DNA of 64,000 nt from Phytophthora sp. 'mugwort' (Eukaryota; Oomycota; Peronosporomycetes; Peronosporales; Peronosporaceae). Positions 1 through 10,257 of this stretch are shown one piece after another. The DNA lies in contig JAUCEF010000010.1 of the NCBI GenBank assembly GCA_033558025.1, positions 2,009,001 through 2,073,000 of the forward strand, written 5' to 3'. The notes beneath the pieces are model-generated. The model was not told the origin of the DNA, did not search any database, and saw only the letters and a list, made by a program, of their open reading frames with translations. A program made the translations under genes and the position numbers. Each line of letters begins with the position of its first letter. Position 1 is the first letter of the stretch.

Positions 1-1339
1 GCCTCCAGTATTCTCCGAATGGTGATGTATAATGATAGACCTCTTGATGTTTGGGAAAAAGGGTAGGTAAGAACAGAGAAAGATCTATTTCTTCTGATGA
101 TTCTAAACGAAGCAAGCGACAATTTACTAAAATCTTTTCTTTGATAACTTAACTTTTTCAAGCTCCGATGAATTTGAAAATAAACGAGAGCTTAACTGGA
201 TCATTGTAAAAAAAAAGATTAGGTGAATCAAATAGTTTGAAGAAGAGCGAGCATCACACCGATTCTCAAAGGTGATAAAATTATTTCAGATGAACGGTTT
301 GGCTCGATGGATTAACAATTAGTGTATTTGGTAAGGAGCGTGGGACAGTTAGGCCGGCATTCACTAGGAGGTTAATTGGGGATCGGCACTTGATGAGTTA
401 GTAAAATAGTTAAGAGTAGAGGACTTGATATGGCTGTAACTAGTAAGGATGGTAAGGAACGAGTCGCTAAGGAATTTACTGTAACTGACGGCGAATATTG
501 ACATGGAACTATGAGTGGAATTGATGAAGAAATGATAAAATGCTATCCAACGCCGATAATAATGCTAAAATAAGCTCATTAAGTATTATACCCTCTTGGC
601 AACTAAGATTGATGACAAAAGTGATCGGATTGGAAACATAATTGTTGATACCATTAAAGGTTCGAAACCGCAGTCAGATAACTATTTCGGTGTGCCAGAG
701 CTCAGGCAACCATTTAATATTTTAAAGGATGAACCTAAAAGAAACAGTAATCATAAAAACGTCTCTGGCAAAAGCTCGAACTGACCTCATGAAGAAAATT
801 CGATGGGCTTTACAGCATTCTTGGATGGTTTAGATAAATTAGATAGCCATCTGAAGAAAAAAAGGTATCATTTCAATAAGAATGATAAGCACGGCTAATA
901 TCAAGGAAGAGATGGAAGACGATAAGCGTATTCGAAAAAATCATGACGAGAATCTCAAGATTCTAAACAAGGCTATCTCAGATACTGTCTCAATACATTA
1001 AATGACAAAGCGTTGAGGAATATGTTGTGGAATTAGATGAACTACAAAAGCTTCACAATGATTCAGAGGGTTTTCAAGCCTATGGTGAAGTTGAGAAACA
1101 TTATGAAGCAGCGAAGGAAGCTATGAGACGAACAAAACGATAAAATTTGCCAGATCCGCGTTGAAGGCTGCTCAATCAGCGATGAGAGCTACACAGGCTG
1201 ATTTCCTATCCAAATCTAAGAGGTATAGCAATGTTGTGCAAGAAGATAAAATATACATAGCGTTGTTGATCGACGAGATGACAAATCGGTTAGAGGAGTT
1301 AATGTTGTTAGCGAGAGTGACTTGAAGGGTGGTGGTCTA

Positions 1340-1740
1340 TAAGGCGCTAGTGTAGCTCCACTCGATGGAGTAGTCCGACGGGGTCGTACTTACAATCTCA
1401 ATGCGATCCAGGGTTTAGCAACACCAAGTGCTTACGTATATCGACAACTTGGTAGCATCACATACGTTTGCCAAATCTGGATGTCAAAGCACTCGTAATT
1501 GTCCAGCCTAACCGTCGGAAATGCGGACCTAAACGTCAGATCAGTGATAGTCTCCAAACCATGATCAGAAACCTTGTGTATAAGCAACACATCGATCAAG
1601 CTGCTTATGATATGCTCAGCATCGACGACAAAAAAAATGTTCAAGGAGATCCTTGCCATCACCCATCTCCAGCATAATTTCCACGATAAGCTCGACGCCC
1701 CGCTGCAGACTCTTCGAGCCGAGTATGATAAGCTTAAAGG
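1340..1740 (+). pseudogene. Frameshifted helical protein fragment of Polinton-like type
   Basis: Reading across at least two frame changes gives one continuous plausible protein. It starts near 1340 (a segment containing TYNLNAIQGLATP), passes through a segment with VIVQPNRRKCGPKRQ at about 1490-1540, and continues in another frame at about 1600-1740 (ITHLQHNFHDKLDAPLQ). The last part is an amphipathic helix. Both the frame changes and the break at 1741, where a hairpin begins, indicate a pseudogene. The function is unknown. I associate the helical C-terminal segment with proteins seen in Polinton-like elements, with moderate doubt. Confidence 0.4.
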
Positions 1741-2010
1741 ACTTAAATTCGTTATCATTGATAAATTGATTGCTGTACATATCCATCGTGATAGACTTAA
1801 GCTACCTAATGATGCTTTTCTCAATGATGCTTGAGGCATCATTGATCAAGCATCATTGAGGCATCATTAGGTAGCTTAAGTCTATCATGCTTTTCTCAAT
1901 GATGCTTGAGGCATCATTGATCAAGCATCATTGAGGCATCATTAGGTAGCTTAAGTCTATCACGGTAGATATGTACAGCAATCAACTTATCAATGATAAC
2001 GAATTTAAGT
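1741..2010. repeat. Long inverted repeat with a tandem 75-bp duplication in its centre
   Basis: Bases 1741-1815 pair with 1936-2010 as inverted arms of 75 bp with three mismatches. The centre contains two identical direct copies of a 75-bp unit at 1813-1887 and 1888-1962, each itself rich in short inverted motifs (gatgcttgaggcatc). The transcript would fold into one long hairpin. The arms include the tail of the coding fragment before 1741, so the second arm is an inverted copy of coding sequence and not an original gene part. Confidence 0.9.
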
Positions 2011-2589
2011 CATTATATTTCGCCTAATATAGTCAGAGATCATGGTTTTCTTCATCGCGCGTATTATTTCCAGTTCAGGTGGTAGATATGGTGATAACCA
2101 GGATCTGAATGTTGCTAAGCTCAAAGCTATAATGAAACTTCTCATCATTCATGATCGACCCCAGAAGACACAGTCAGCTGTGTGCAACCGATTTAGACTA
2201 AACTAACATGAACGTGGATGGATCAACTCAGACTGAGGGAGGACGCATGTGGACTTACCAACCAAAGAAAAAAAAAAAAAAGACTGTAAAGACGTTCGCT
2301 ATCTAATCAAGACCATTCCGCACGAGTCTATTTCGATGCCCTCGGTAGATGTTACTTTTTATCAATAATGCTGATCTCAAGTATTGTACACTCTCCATCA
2401 GGACTCTGTGCGGTGACAAAAACGCTATTCCCAAGAACAATGATTTTGTCAACGTGTAGCATGGTCGACCACAACAAATGCTTTGGATCATCCGTATTTA
2501 CATTGTTTTAAGCTCCTTACTCGTCTACAGCCCATATATATATGTTAATTAGACGATTGTTTAATTTTCCAACCTCACAGAGGAGGTGT

Positions 2590-2900
2590 TGAATTATCTT
2601 CATGTTATATACTGCAATCCTGCTGTAGTCAACATTCAATTTTGCTTTGCTGGTTCCAGTGACGGGTTTATTCTTCCTCAATATCGTCTCGATAGAAAAC
2701 CGATACCAAATCAGTCAGATGAGCCGAAGCGAGATCTTGAACGACGAGACCGACCTCCTGCCCTGGTCGATTTTCAGACTCAATCCAATCATACAGAACT
2801 ACATCAACTTTGTCGTAGAATCGCCTGATGCGATCGATAGGAGCACTTTGGATATTTCGCATAAATCGTCGATCAGAGGTCATCGCCATCGCTTGACATG
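2590..2900 (+). pseudogene. Coding-like fragment of unknown function
   Basis: The plus frame at 2647-2901 is open for 84 codons and reads like real protein (for example SEILNDETDLLPWSIF and FVVESPDAIDRSTLDI), unlike the neighbouring frames. A second frame is open at 2586-2828. No start context, domain or homologue was recognised. It lies between the hairpin and the fibre-like gene, so it is probably part of the same viral-type insertion. Confidence 0.25.
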
Positions 2901-2909
2901 AGATGTATC

Positions 2910-4150
2910 CCGAGAAGTCAGCAGAGACGTTCTAGACGATCGGAGAGCGCACTTTCTGTAACTCCGGAATCTATACGCAGGCGATATACAGTACTACCGC
3001 CGATACCAAAAGTAAATGAATTTGAAGATGCAATATGCAAATAACTCGTATGGTTCGTAGTACCAATTCTGAAGCGCCTAGTAGAAGTCAGTATCATTCG
3101 TGTTGCTGAGTTAGAATACCAATACATGCTATCGGCTGCGCTGCTATGAGCTGTCCCACCAATGGATATTTCCAACTAGAAAAAATTGTACCACCTAATA
3201 TAATGCTAGTCCTACCAGAAGCTGATGAAATATTGTTGAATAAATGCAACATAGCAGAACCACCGGCGATGTAGGCTCCGTTATATGTACTTGACCCAAT
3301 TAGGGTCAGGTGATATGCATCCGATGGAGTCGTGGTATTGAGGCATTCTCTGTCATCGTTAAGAAGCAACATATTATTTAATGATGCGAAAGCTGTTGTT
3401 GTTGCCGTTCCAGATACGATTTTGAGAGCTGGAGAGCTACTGTAAAATTGAGTTCCAGCACTCCCGCCCCATTCTTGTGACCCTAATAGATAGCCATGAA
3501 ACCATCCGGATTAATAATTAGTAGCGAACCCAACGAGTTTGGGTTCTGATCTGGGTACCTCTTTGTATTCAGCAGAGCTTGTGCCAACTACCCCCGTTTG
3601 ATTGTACCCACTCAATAAACGCAGCAGAGGACTAGATTTGTTAATGGTAGACGTTTTGGTTCCAACGGTTAGACCCTCGCCACCACTATCACGAAACAGG
3701 GAGACTATCTCTTTGTTTGGAGTATTTCAGTAAACTAGCGTTGCACCCTCAGCCAGCTACACCTATTGGAACGCGTATCACATTGAATGAATCTGATATC
3801 AAAACTTTGTTTGGTGCGAGAACACCGTATCCTCCGTTCAATACGCTTAGGCCAATAGCTACTCCACTGAGCCTATACGACGGCGAATCGATATACGAGA
3901 TCGTACCAGTAATAGATAGTACTCGCGATATACCAGATGTTGATAGGGAGCCACTGATTGATAATCCTGATAGAGTACCAACTGAAGTAATATCAGGCTG
4001 AGTCGCTGTTTGAAGCGTTCCTGTTCTACTGGTAGAGGTTAGAGTTGCCCCGGACTGAGATCGACTAGCGCCGGTGAATGTCAAGTTCCCGTTGATTGTG
4101 AATCCCGTGAGCGAACCCAGCGACGTGATGTCAGGTGATCGAGAGGCAAG
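2910..4150 (-). pseudogene. Phage-tail-fibre-like repetitive protein, broken
   Basis: On the minus strand the frame from about 4150 to 3749 encodes two copies of a fibre motif: PDITSLGSLTGFTINGNL followed by QPDITSVGTLSGLSISGSL about 35 residues later. This T/S/G-rich pattern is typical of trimeric tail-fibre and adhesin stalks and is also found in polinton-like and giant viruses of protists. Further minus-strand fragments at 3094-3372 and 2918-3175 (SYLHIASSNSFTFGIGGS) look like the following head region in other frames. There is no ATG at the upstream end, and the gene is interrupted by frameshifts. It probably encoded a virion attachment or surface fibre of the inserted element. Confidence 0.5.
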
Positions 4151-4271
4151 AGAGCGAAGTGCGGAGGAACGGAGCGTGCACGAAGAAGGTGGAAGCAGAC
4201 ACTATGTTAAGAGGTCAATTGCGTGCATTCGATTAGGGCTTAGCTAAGCTACGATCGCGAGTGTGTGTTGT

Positions 4272-7200
4272 TTAAGGTGAAAACTGACCATTCTGCCTAA
4301 TCATGTGCCAGATTTGCACGCATATCATTCCCTCGTTCTCTGGGTGTCCTATGACCTTGTTGCACAGTGTCACCACTCCTTGCTTGCCCTTGGAGCACTT
4401 CGGGCAGTAGAATGTCGACGTGCCACCCCGCTTCTTACCTGACGGCTTGTAGTGCGAGCACAATTTGCATTAGTGCTGCCGAAGTCTCTATACACCGTTG
4501 TTCATTCTCGTAGCGGATGTCTGCACGAGCGTGTGGTCGCCTCGAATAGTGATAGTTTGCTCCGACGCGGAACCTGCGGTTTCTGCACCCGACGTTCCCG
4601 TGAAGCCTTCTTAGTCTGGCTGATCAGCTGCTTGTGTTGGCGTGCGAGAAAGCTGTAGTAATTGAGCCGTTTCTTCCGCTGTTTCTCCATACTTGAGTGT
4701 GCACGATGTATGCATTGACGATCGCCATATCTGCGAGCCCAAGAAAAGAGGTTCTTGTAGTACTTCTGGAACCTGCAGGACAAAATGCACCTTGTCAGCA
4801 TAACAAGCCGATGCATAAGTTGACAAAGTCACCGTACGAAACTTACCGTGTTGAAAGCTGTATCTAGTAGGACTGAAGTCTCAACTGATGATGGCGGTCA
4901 ACACCACCCATGTATCGCTGGTACTCGTCGACAATTCCAGGGCAAGGGACCGGATTCTGCGCACCAGTTTTCTAGCGTCGCAGCACAGTTGTCATATCAG
5001 CACCAACTTGAGAAGCGAGGAAATAGACAGCCCTGTTGTCGAGCCACCCCGACTCAACGAGCCCGTGATTGCTTTCAGTGACCGCCATCTTGAATGTGCC
5101 TCTTGGAACGTCTGCGGGTCTCTTCTTGAACGGAATCTTCACCGCTTTGCACCATCCTTTGCGATTCGTTTGAATGGTACCCACAAGTTGAAACTCATTG
5201 TCCATAGCTGTTGAGCGAGAGGAATGGAGGTGTAGAACCTGTCTGCTATTACCAGACGTATTCCTTTGAACGGGAGCCCTCGAAACACGCACGCAATATT
5301 TCGAATCACAGCGGCAGGACCCTCTTCGTGTCCATCGATTGTGAGCCCTCATTATCTTTCTTACGCCACACATCCAGCTCCACCCTAGCATGCATCCATA
5401 TTCACAGTGTCAGCATATTATAAAGACTACAGGTTGACAGCGTCAGCATTACCTTTTGCAGTAGCCAGAAGGTTGCGCTACAAGTCATCACGCACTTGGA
5501 ACCCCACTTATTGGGCTTGTCTTTCATGTACATCCGAGTGGGGTTCCGTCGGTTGTGGGAAGGCAGCATACCCTCGTCAATTGCCACGCGAGATCCTAGT
5601 ACATAGCCTTCCTTGAACGTCTTCTCCAGAACTGCCAAGCACCGGTCAGATCTTCCATGCACGGTCTTTTTACTAGCGCCAGCATCTTCATAGTCCGAAA
5701 AGTGAAGGAATCTCGTGATTTTGCGGAAGCGATCTCGGGACATTATTCTGCCAGACGTGCCCGCAGGGATGACACCATCTTCGTCCGTGTTCCAGTGCAT
5801 CTCCAAGCTCTTGCGTGGATGTAATTGCATGTCAACCCTACCTATTGTATGATCTCATGGGGCAAAATATTTTCAATTTTTCCCACTTCCTGCGCAACTT
5901 TGCCCTACTCTTCTGGAGTCGATGCGTCACCTCACTCTCCTTCGCGATAGCTTTCTTCAGTCTGATTCTAACGTCTGCTTCTAGTAGCGATTGGACTCGC
6001 TAGCGACGTGCCACAAGAAGCTTTTGGGCAGGAAGTAAAAGAAGAGGTCGACCGGCGACTTCACCGCAGCCTGGATGTCTTGAGAAGACCCACAATATCC
6101 TTCGTACATCCTGTCCACATCACCGTTGTTGATCAGCATTGGTGTCGCATTGTCAGGAAGAATGTTCCATCCGCTGGTTGCCATGTCCGCCAGCTGATTC
6201 GAGTTATAGATTTCAGACGAACCTGTCAGCATAGCAATAGTTTAGTAGCCCGATCATGACATCACAGTGCCTCCGTACTATGACGTACCTTGAACGCGCA
6301 TATGAAGTAGCTCAACTTCAGCCAGGGTCATCAGGTCAGTAACACGAGTGACTTCGTCGGGCACGTCCTCGATCGTGCTGTCACTATCGATGCAAGTGGA
6401 CCTCCTTCTGCGGCATGAACAGAGTCATCTGACCCCTCGCTTTCAGAACGTAGGTACTCTTCATCAGATCCAAGAACCAAACTTGGGTCCGTCGGATCCA
6501 ACTGCGTGAAATCAGCAGCTCGAACCGGGATCCTGACTCGAGAGGATGTACGATCTCTCTGGCGACCTCGTTTTCACTCGTACCACCGTCTTCTGCCTCG
6601 CTGTCGGATCCTTGTTCACTTTCGCCGTTGTCTTCGTCGGCACTATCATCCGAGGCATCGAGACTTGCTTCACTATCAACGTCAAGCCGCTCGGGTGTAC
6701 TCACCTGCATATCCACGTCTGCATTATCTACAAAGCACGCACCGTCAACCAAACACCCCACTGTCACCATAGCAACGCAAATTTATACCTGTCGTGTCAG
6801 CTTTCTCGACGTATTCTTGTCAGCAGACACCATTTCACCAGTGTCAGCGTTGGCTACAACATGGACAGTTCGAGTCAGTATAAGTGCCATGTCAGTATAA
6901 TACGCATGCGCTATACCGTTCACGTCAGCATCGCTCTGCTCGATGCTTCATGTACCAGGACAACCGGAGGCGCTACAGGACGTCCTTCCTAGCTTGCATA
7001 TACACTATTTTGCTTGAGTTTCCCTCATATCGTCTGAAAGCTTGCCCACCTTGTACGTTGTCGGATCTCCATACGTTAGCGAATGAAGAGAGCTCATGGC
7101 GCCGATCTGTAGCATCGTGCGCGAGTTGCTTCTTCGTAGTTTTCTTCGGTTTGGCTGGTATTTTCGTTGCAGTCTTAGCACCGCGTGCTTTCGGTCGCTT

Positions 7201-7690
7201 TGCTTTGGACTCCTTCGCCTTAGCAGGCGCCCTCTTCTTGCGCGTAGCCACAGATGCCTGTGTGACTGGTGTTTGCTTGGAATTTGCGCAGCAACACGGA
7301 ACAGCACTATCAGTTACAACACAACACCGCCCTCCCGCTAAAACTAACCCGCGTACTCACCGCGGGAGCGCACCATCACGTTAGTGATATGGAGGCGCTC
7401 GCACTGCCCCTTGTCTGTTTTCACGTAGGCGAGCAGCGTATCCTCCCCGTTGAAGTAGTCGACCCCTTCCTTGCCCCCCACGAAGCTTGCACCCGGGATT
7501 CACGTAGTTTGAGCTAAGGCAGAATACAAGCAGTCAGTTGCATATCTACCCCCACATTTAGAGGTCACGTACTGGATCTGAAGGCATTTCGCTGGCTTCC
7601 ACGTCCAGCCATCTTTCCTGAGCAGCGGCCACACCGCATTACAATCCATCATGAACGCCATCTCTTCTTCTTTCCGCGCGAAAAACAAAT
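4272..7690 (-). pseudogene. piggyBac-family transposase pseudogene
   Basis: Successive minus-strand fragments give the oomycete piggyBac layout in order. They are an N-terminal DNA-binding-type segment (about 7650-7370, RKDGWTWKPAKCLQ then KEGVDYFNGEDTLLAYV), a basic tract (7251-7000), an acidic tract (6770-6400), and the start of the transposase core with SPVDLFFYFLPKSF (about 6070-6000). The DDE-type domain follows at 5830-5440 (RDRFRKITRFLHFSDYE, VAIDEGMLPSHNRRNPTR), then VGTIQTNRKGWCKAV (about 5190-5150), and a C-terminal C-x2-C zinc finger ending in GHPENEGMICVQIWH (4463-4272). The pieces lie in different frames separated by stops and spacers. Some spacers may be ancient introns, but frame breaks inside the core (4816-4502) show loss of function. 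A full-length relative would be cut-and-paste and target TTAA. Confidence 0.85.
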
Positions 7691-7940
7691 GAAGAATGAG
7701 TGGCAGCGGCAAAAAGGAGAACCAATATTTGGATATTTTCTGAAATAGGCCCACGCTTATGCACGGTAGTTCAAATCACATGTTATTGACGTCCAATAAG
7801 GTAACTATATTATAACACGTAGACCAATCATGTCTTTCGCATATATGGGAAGGGCCGAAGCTTTCGTTTTGCGGGAATAAAGGAATAGTGAAATCAAGTC
7901 ATATTTTTGCTGACCGAACAGCATAAAACCGTGTTGCAAG

Positions 7941-7961
7941 GCTCCGCGGCCAAGGGGTTAA
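7941..7961. repeat. Probable terminal end of the piggyBac element with TTAA
   Basis: Read on the minus strand, this site is TTAA followed by CCCCTTGGCCGCGGAGC. piggyBac elements insert at TTAA and their termini commonly begin with CCC, so this fits the 5' end of the transposase pseudogene, about 270 bp upstream of its N-terminal fragment. A matching inverted end was looked for between 3500 and 4300 and not found, so the other end is lost or too diverged. Confidence 0.55.
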
Positions 7962-9090
7962 GTTACCGAAATTGTTTGACGTGAAAGTTGCTTAATATTA
8001 CGTAGTAATTCCTCGTTGGACAGAACAACGAAGTAGCTGAGTAGGAATCTCAATGAGCATCCTTCCAAGTAGTGTACCTCGCAATCCGATATTAGTACCA
8101 AACATCTTTAAAAAAATCAACCTTTTATCATGAAAAGACAGATTTAATCGGTCAAAGCGGTCAAACAGCTACCGGTATTGTGTCAGGGTCTCCTGTTTCC
8201 GAGTATTCTAATAATTCATATACCTGGTGAGTACGTTGCCTAATCATGAAGAGTTATTTTTCTCGGATGTTTTGGCAAGTCTTAGAAATATTATAGTTAA
8301 TGCTTAGTTGAAGTAGTCTTCATGTAGCAGCCAACCGCGCCGCTTCGACACCTCCGCTGTTCGCATGGGAGATAGGCGGTCCTGGAGGGTGCAAGGCTCG
8401 GCTCGCTGGAATGCTCGGCTGGATCCACATTCCCAATAGCGCGCGGGTTAGCAGCTGGTAGAGCGAAATGCAATAAAAAAGATGCTCGAGAGCAGCTCGA
8501 TTGGGTTGGGAAATTTAGCTAATGGATGAAGGGCTAACTACACTATTTATTAAGTGAGCTTGGAAGCGTCATCCTGCAGGTTTTAAATCGCATTGCAGTT
8601 GATTCTCCAGCAGTATTCGCTTGTTAAAGCATAAACACATTTTTACAAGAGGATGCAATTAGTCGCGTCAATCGGCAAGGAAAATAATGCCTATTGGGAA
8701 GTCTTTTAACATTAAAAAAAAAAAAAGTTATTTCGAAATCAAAACTTGAATCGCATCGAGTTATAGCTGTACACTCGGTCCAATATTGCATGCTTCCTTA
8801 CGTGTCTATTGCGCTAGACGTTGGTCTCACGGTAGTCTATACTACTGTAGTAGGTGTTTTCTTCAGCTTACTATCCAGTAAGTCTAAGTCACATCGTGGT
8901 ACTGCTATTACTATTATGTAAATGTACTTGAAATTAGCATACTACAGTAGTAATGTTGTCATCGTCAACTCGCAATGATCCCAGAACCAAACGCGAAAAA
9001 ACAACTATGCTAATTCCTTATAAATGTATCCACTTGAGCAAATAGTGTGCACATTAGCATGTACACATGCTCACTCGCTCGTCCATTTCC
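7962..9090. other. Intergenic, no gene recognised
   Basis: This is low-complexity, AT-leaning sequence with many short poly-A and poly-T runs. The longest open stretch (8694-8921, plus) has no recognisable features. No repeat ends or RNA genes were seen. Confidence 0.6.
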
Positions 9091-10257
9091 CTATGCGTAC
9101 GACGTCATCGTGCTATCGGAGCGCGTACTCTCGTCAGAGCAGCGGCCCGAGGACCCGTAGACGCTCGACGTCACTGTTTGCTTATAGACAAACTGCACGC
9201 GAGCAGCCTCCAACGTGTCCATATGAGTCGCTTCGATTAGACACCTTGCACAGAACGTCACCTTGCGCTGCACCATCTCCAGGTCTGCGGCGATGAAGCT
9301 TAGCTTCTTAGGGATCTTGCACGACCCACAGACGGCACCAAAGCATAGCTTGCATGTACTGCTCGACCGGCCGAACTCGCCGAACGTACGTCCTTTGACC
9401 TTCTTTTGGCACGTCACACACACGGGTTTGAACGCCGGAGTGCCGCGTTCTCTTGCCTCAGCATGCTTCTGCTCCAGGAGCCACGCAAGTTTCTTCATCT
9501 GACCACAGTATGAATACTTGAGTCCGGCCATGGTCGCCTGAGCCATACCCATGATGCCCAGAGCACGGATCATGTCACCTCCAGGGTCCATGATGCCTGT
9601 GCCCCGACAGTCTGTTTTGTCGGGTGCTTCCTGATGGAACATGCCACAGAACGACATGTTGCCGCGCACACGGTTCGGGAGCTCGTGTGTCTGTGGGAAG
9701 CTCACCGAGTGCAGCAGGTGGTACCCCACACGCTCGCCATTCTCAAGACATAGGATGCCCGTACTCTCGAGGTAAATGTAGTCGCGGTTGCGAACAAAAC
9801 CGATCGACGCGCCAGGGATATCGATCTCCATCCACTTGACTACGACCGAGCGGAACGGCTCCTCCACGCTGGGCTCCACGATCGTAGCCAACACGGCCGC
9901 TGCGTTAAAGTCCTTGAGATACGACGACTTGATCCGCATCGATTCGAGCGTCGGGCTCACGAGTCCAAACATGTTTTCATCCAGTGAGCCCGGGAGCGGA
10001 CCGACCATGAGCAACGCCGGCAGCTTGGACTCTGGGTTCGACTTCTTCCGCTCCAGATACATCATCGTATTGCCATCCTTTTGATACTTTTTCCAGCAAG
10101 CCTGATCCACGTACTTTTGCGTGTTAATGTGCTCTTGATACTCAGCGAACTTGAGCATTACCAGGTCATTGGCAATCTCGATGAGCTGCGCTTGATTCTC
10201 CTCCGACAGGACCAAGTCCGGGAACGGGTTGACGGTGAAGCGACTGCCACCCGCCAT
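9091..10257 (-). CDS. START-like domain protein with C-terminal FYVE-type zinc finger
   Basis: An intact single-exon gene of 388 aa starting at ATG (MAGGSRFTVNPFPDL). Residues about 90-270 form the START/Bet v 1-like helix-grip region seen in the large oomycete START/FYVE family (DENMFGLVSPTLESMRIKSS, VVKWMEIDIPGASIG, YHLLHSVSFPQTHELPNR). The C-terminus has the paired cysteine pattern of a FYVE-type finger: CVTC, CKLC, CGSC, CARC at about residues 285-355. FYVE fingers bind PI3P on endosomes and START folds bind lipids, so the protein is likely a cytosolic endosome-associated lipid sensor. The exact ligand is unknown. The canonical RRHHCR basic motif of FYVE is not obvious, so PI3P binding is uncertain. 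It is a diverged paralogue of the genes at 24901 and 30318. A polar Ser/Thr-rich tail ends the protein. Confidence 0.88.
   Translation of the reverse strand: MAGGSRFTVNPFPDLVLSEENQAQLIEIANDLVMLKFAEYQEHINTQKYVDQACWKKYQKDGNTMMYLERKKSNPESKLPALLMVGPLPGSLDENMFGLVSPTLESMRIKSSYLKDFNAAAVLATIVEPSVEEPFRSVVVKWMEIDIPGASIGFVRNRDYIYLESTGILCLENGERVGYHLLHSVSFPQTHELPNRVRGNMSFCGMFHQEAPDKTDCRGTGIMDPGGDMIRALGIMGMAQATMAGLKYSYCGQMKKLAWLLEQKHAEARERGTPAFKPVCVTCQKKVKGRTFGEFGRSSSTCKLCFGAVCGSCKIPKKLSFIAADLEMVQRKVTFCARCLIEATHMDTLEAARVQFVYKQTVTSSVYGSSGRCSDESTRSDSTMTSYA

Larger units (their letters stand above)
1..4150. mobile_element. Decayed Polinton/Maverick-like or polinton-like-virus insertion
   Basis: This is AT-rich DNA full of short coding fragments with no intact gene. 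On the plus strand, fragments in the first 1.3 kb are charged and coiled-coil-like (around 1020-1130 and 1140-1320). They lead into a better preserved stretch at 1340-1740. On the minus strand, 2900-4150 encodes a fibre-like protein. The combination of a hydrophilic alpha-helical protein with a phage-tail-fibre-like protein recalls Polinton/Maverick elements and polinton-like viruses of protists. That assignment rests on my recollection of such proteins, not on a search. No DNA polymerase B, retroviral-type integrase, packaging ATPase or capsid gene could be read, so this is at best one end of an element. The right boundary is near 4150, where the fibre frame runs into unrelated sequence next to the piggyBac relic. 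Confidence 0.45.
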
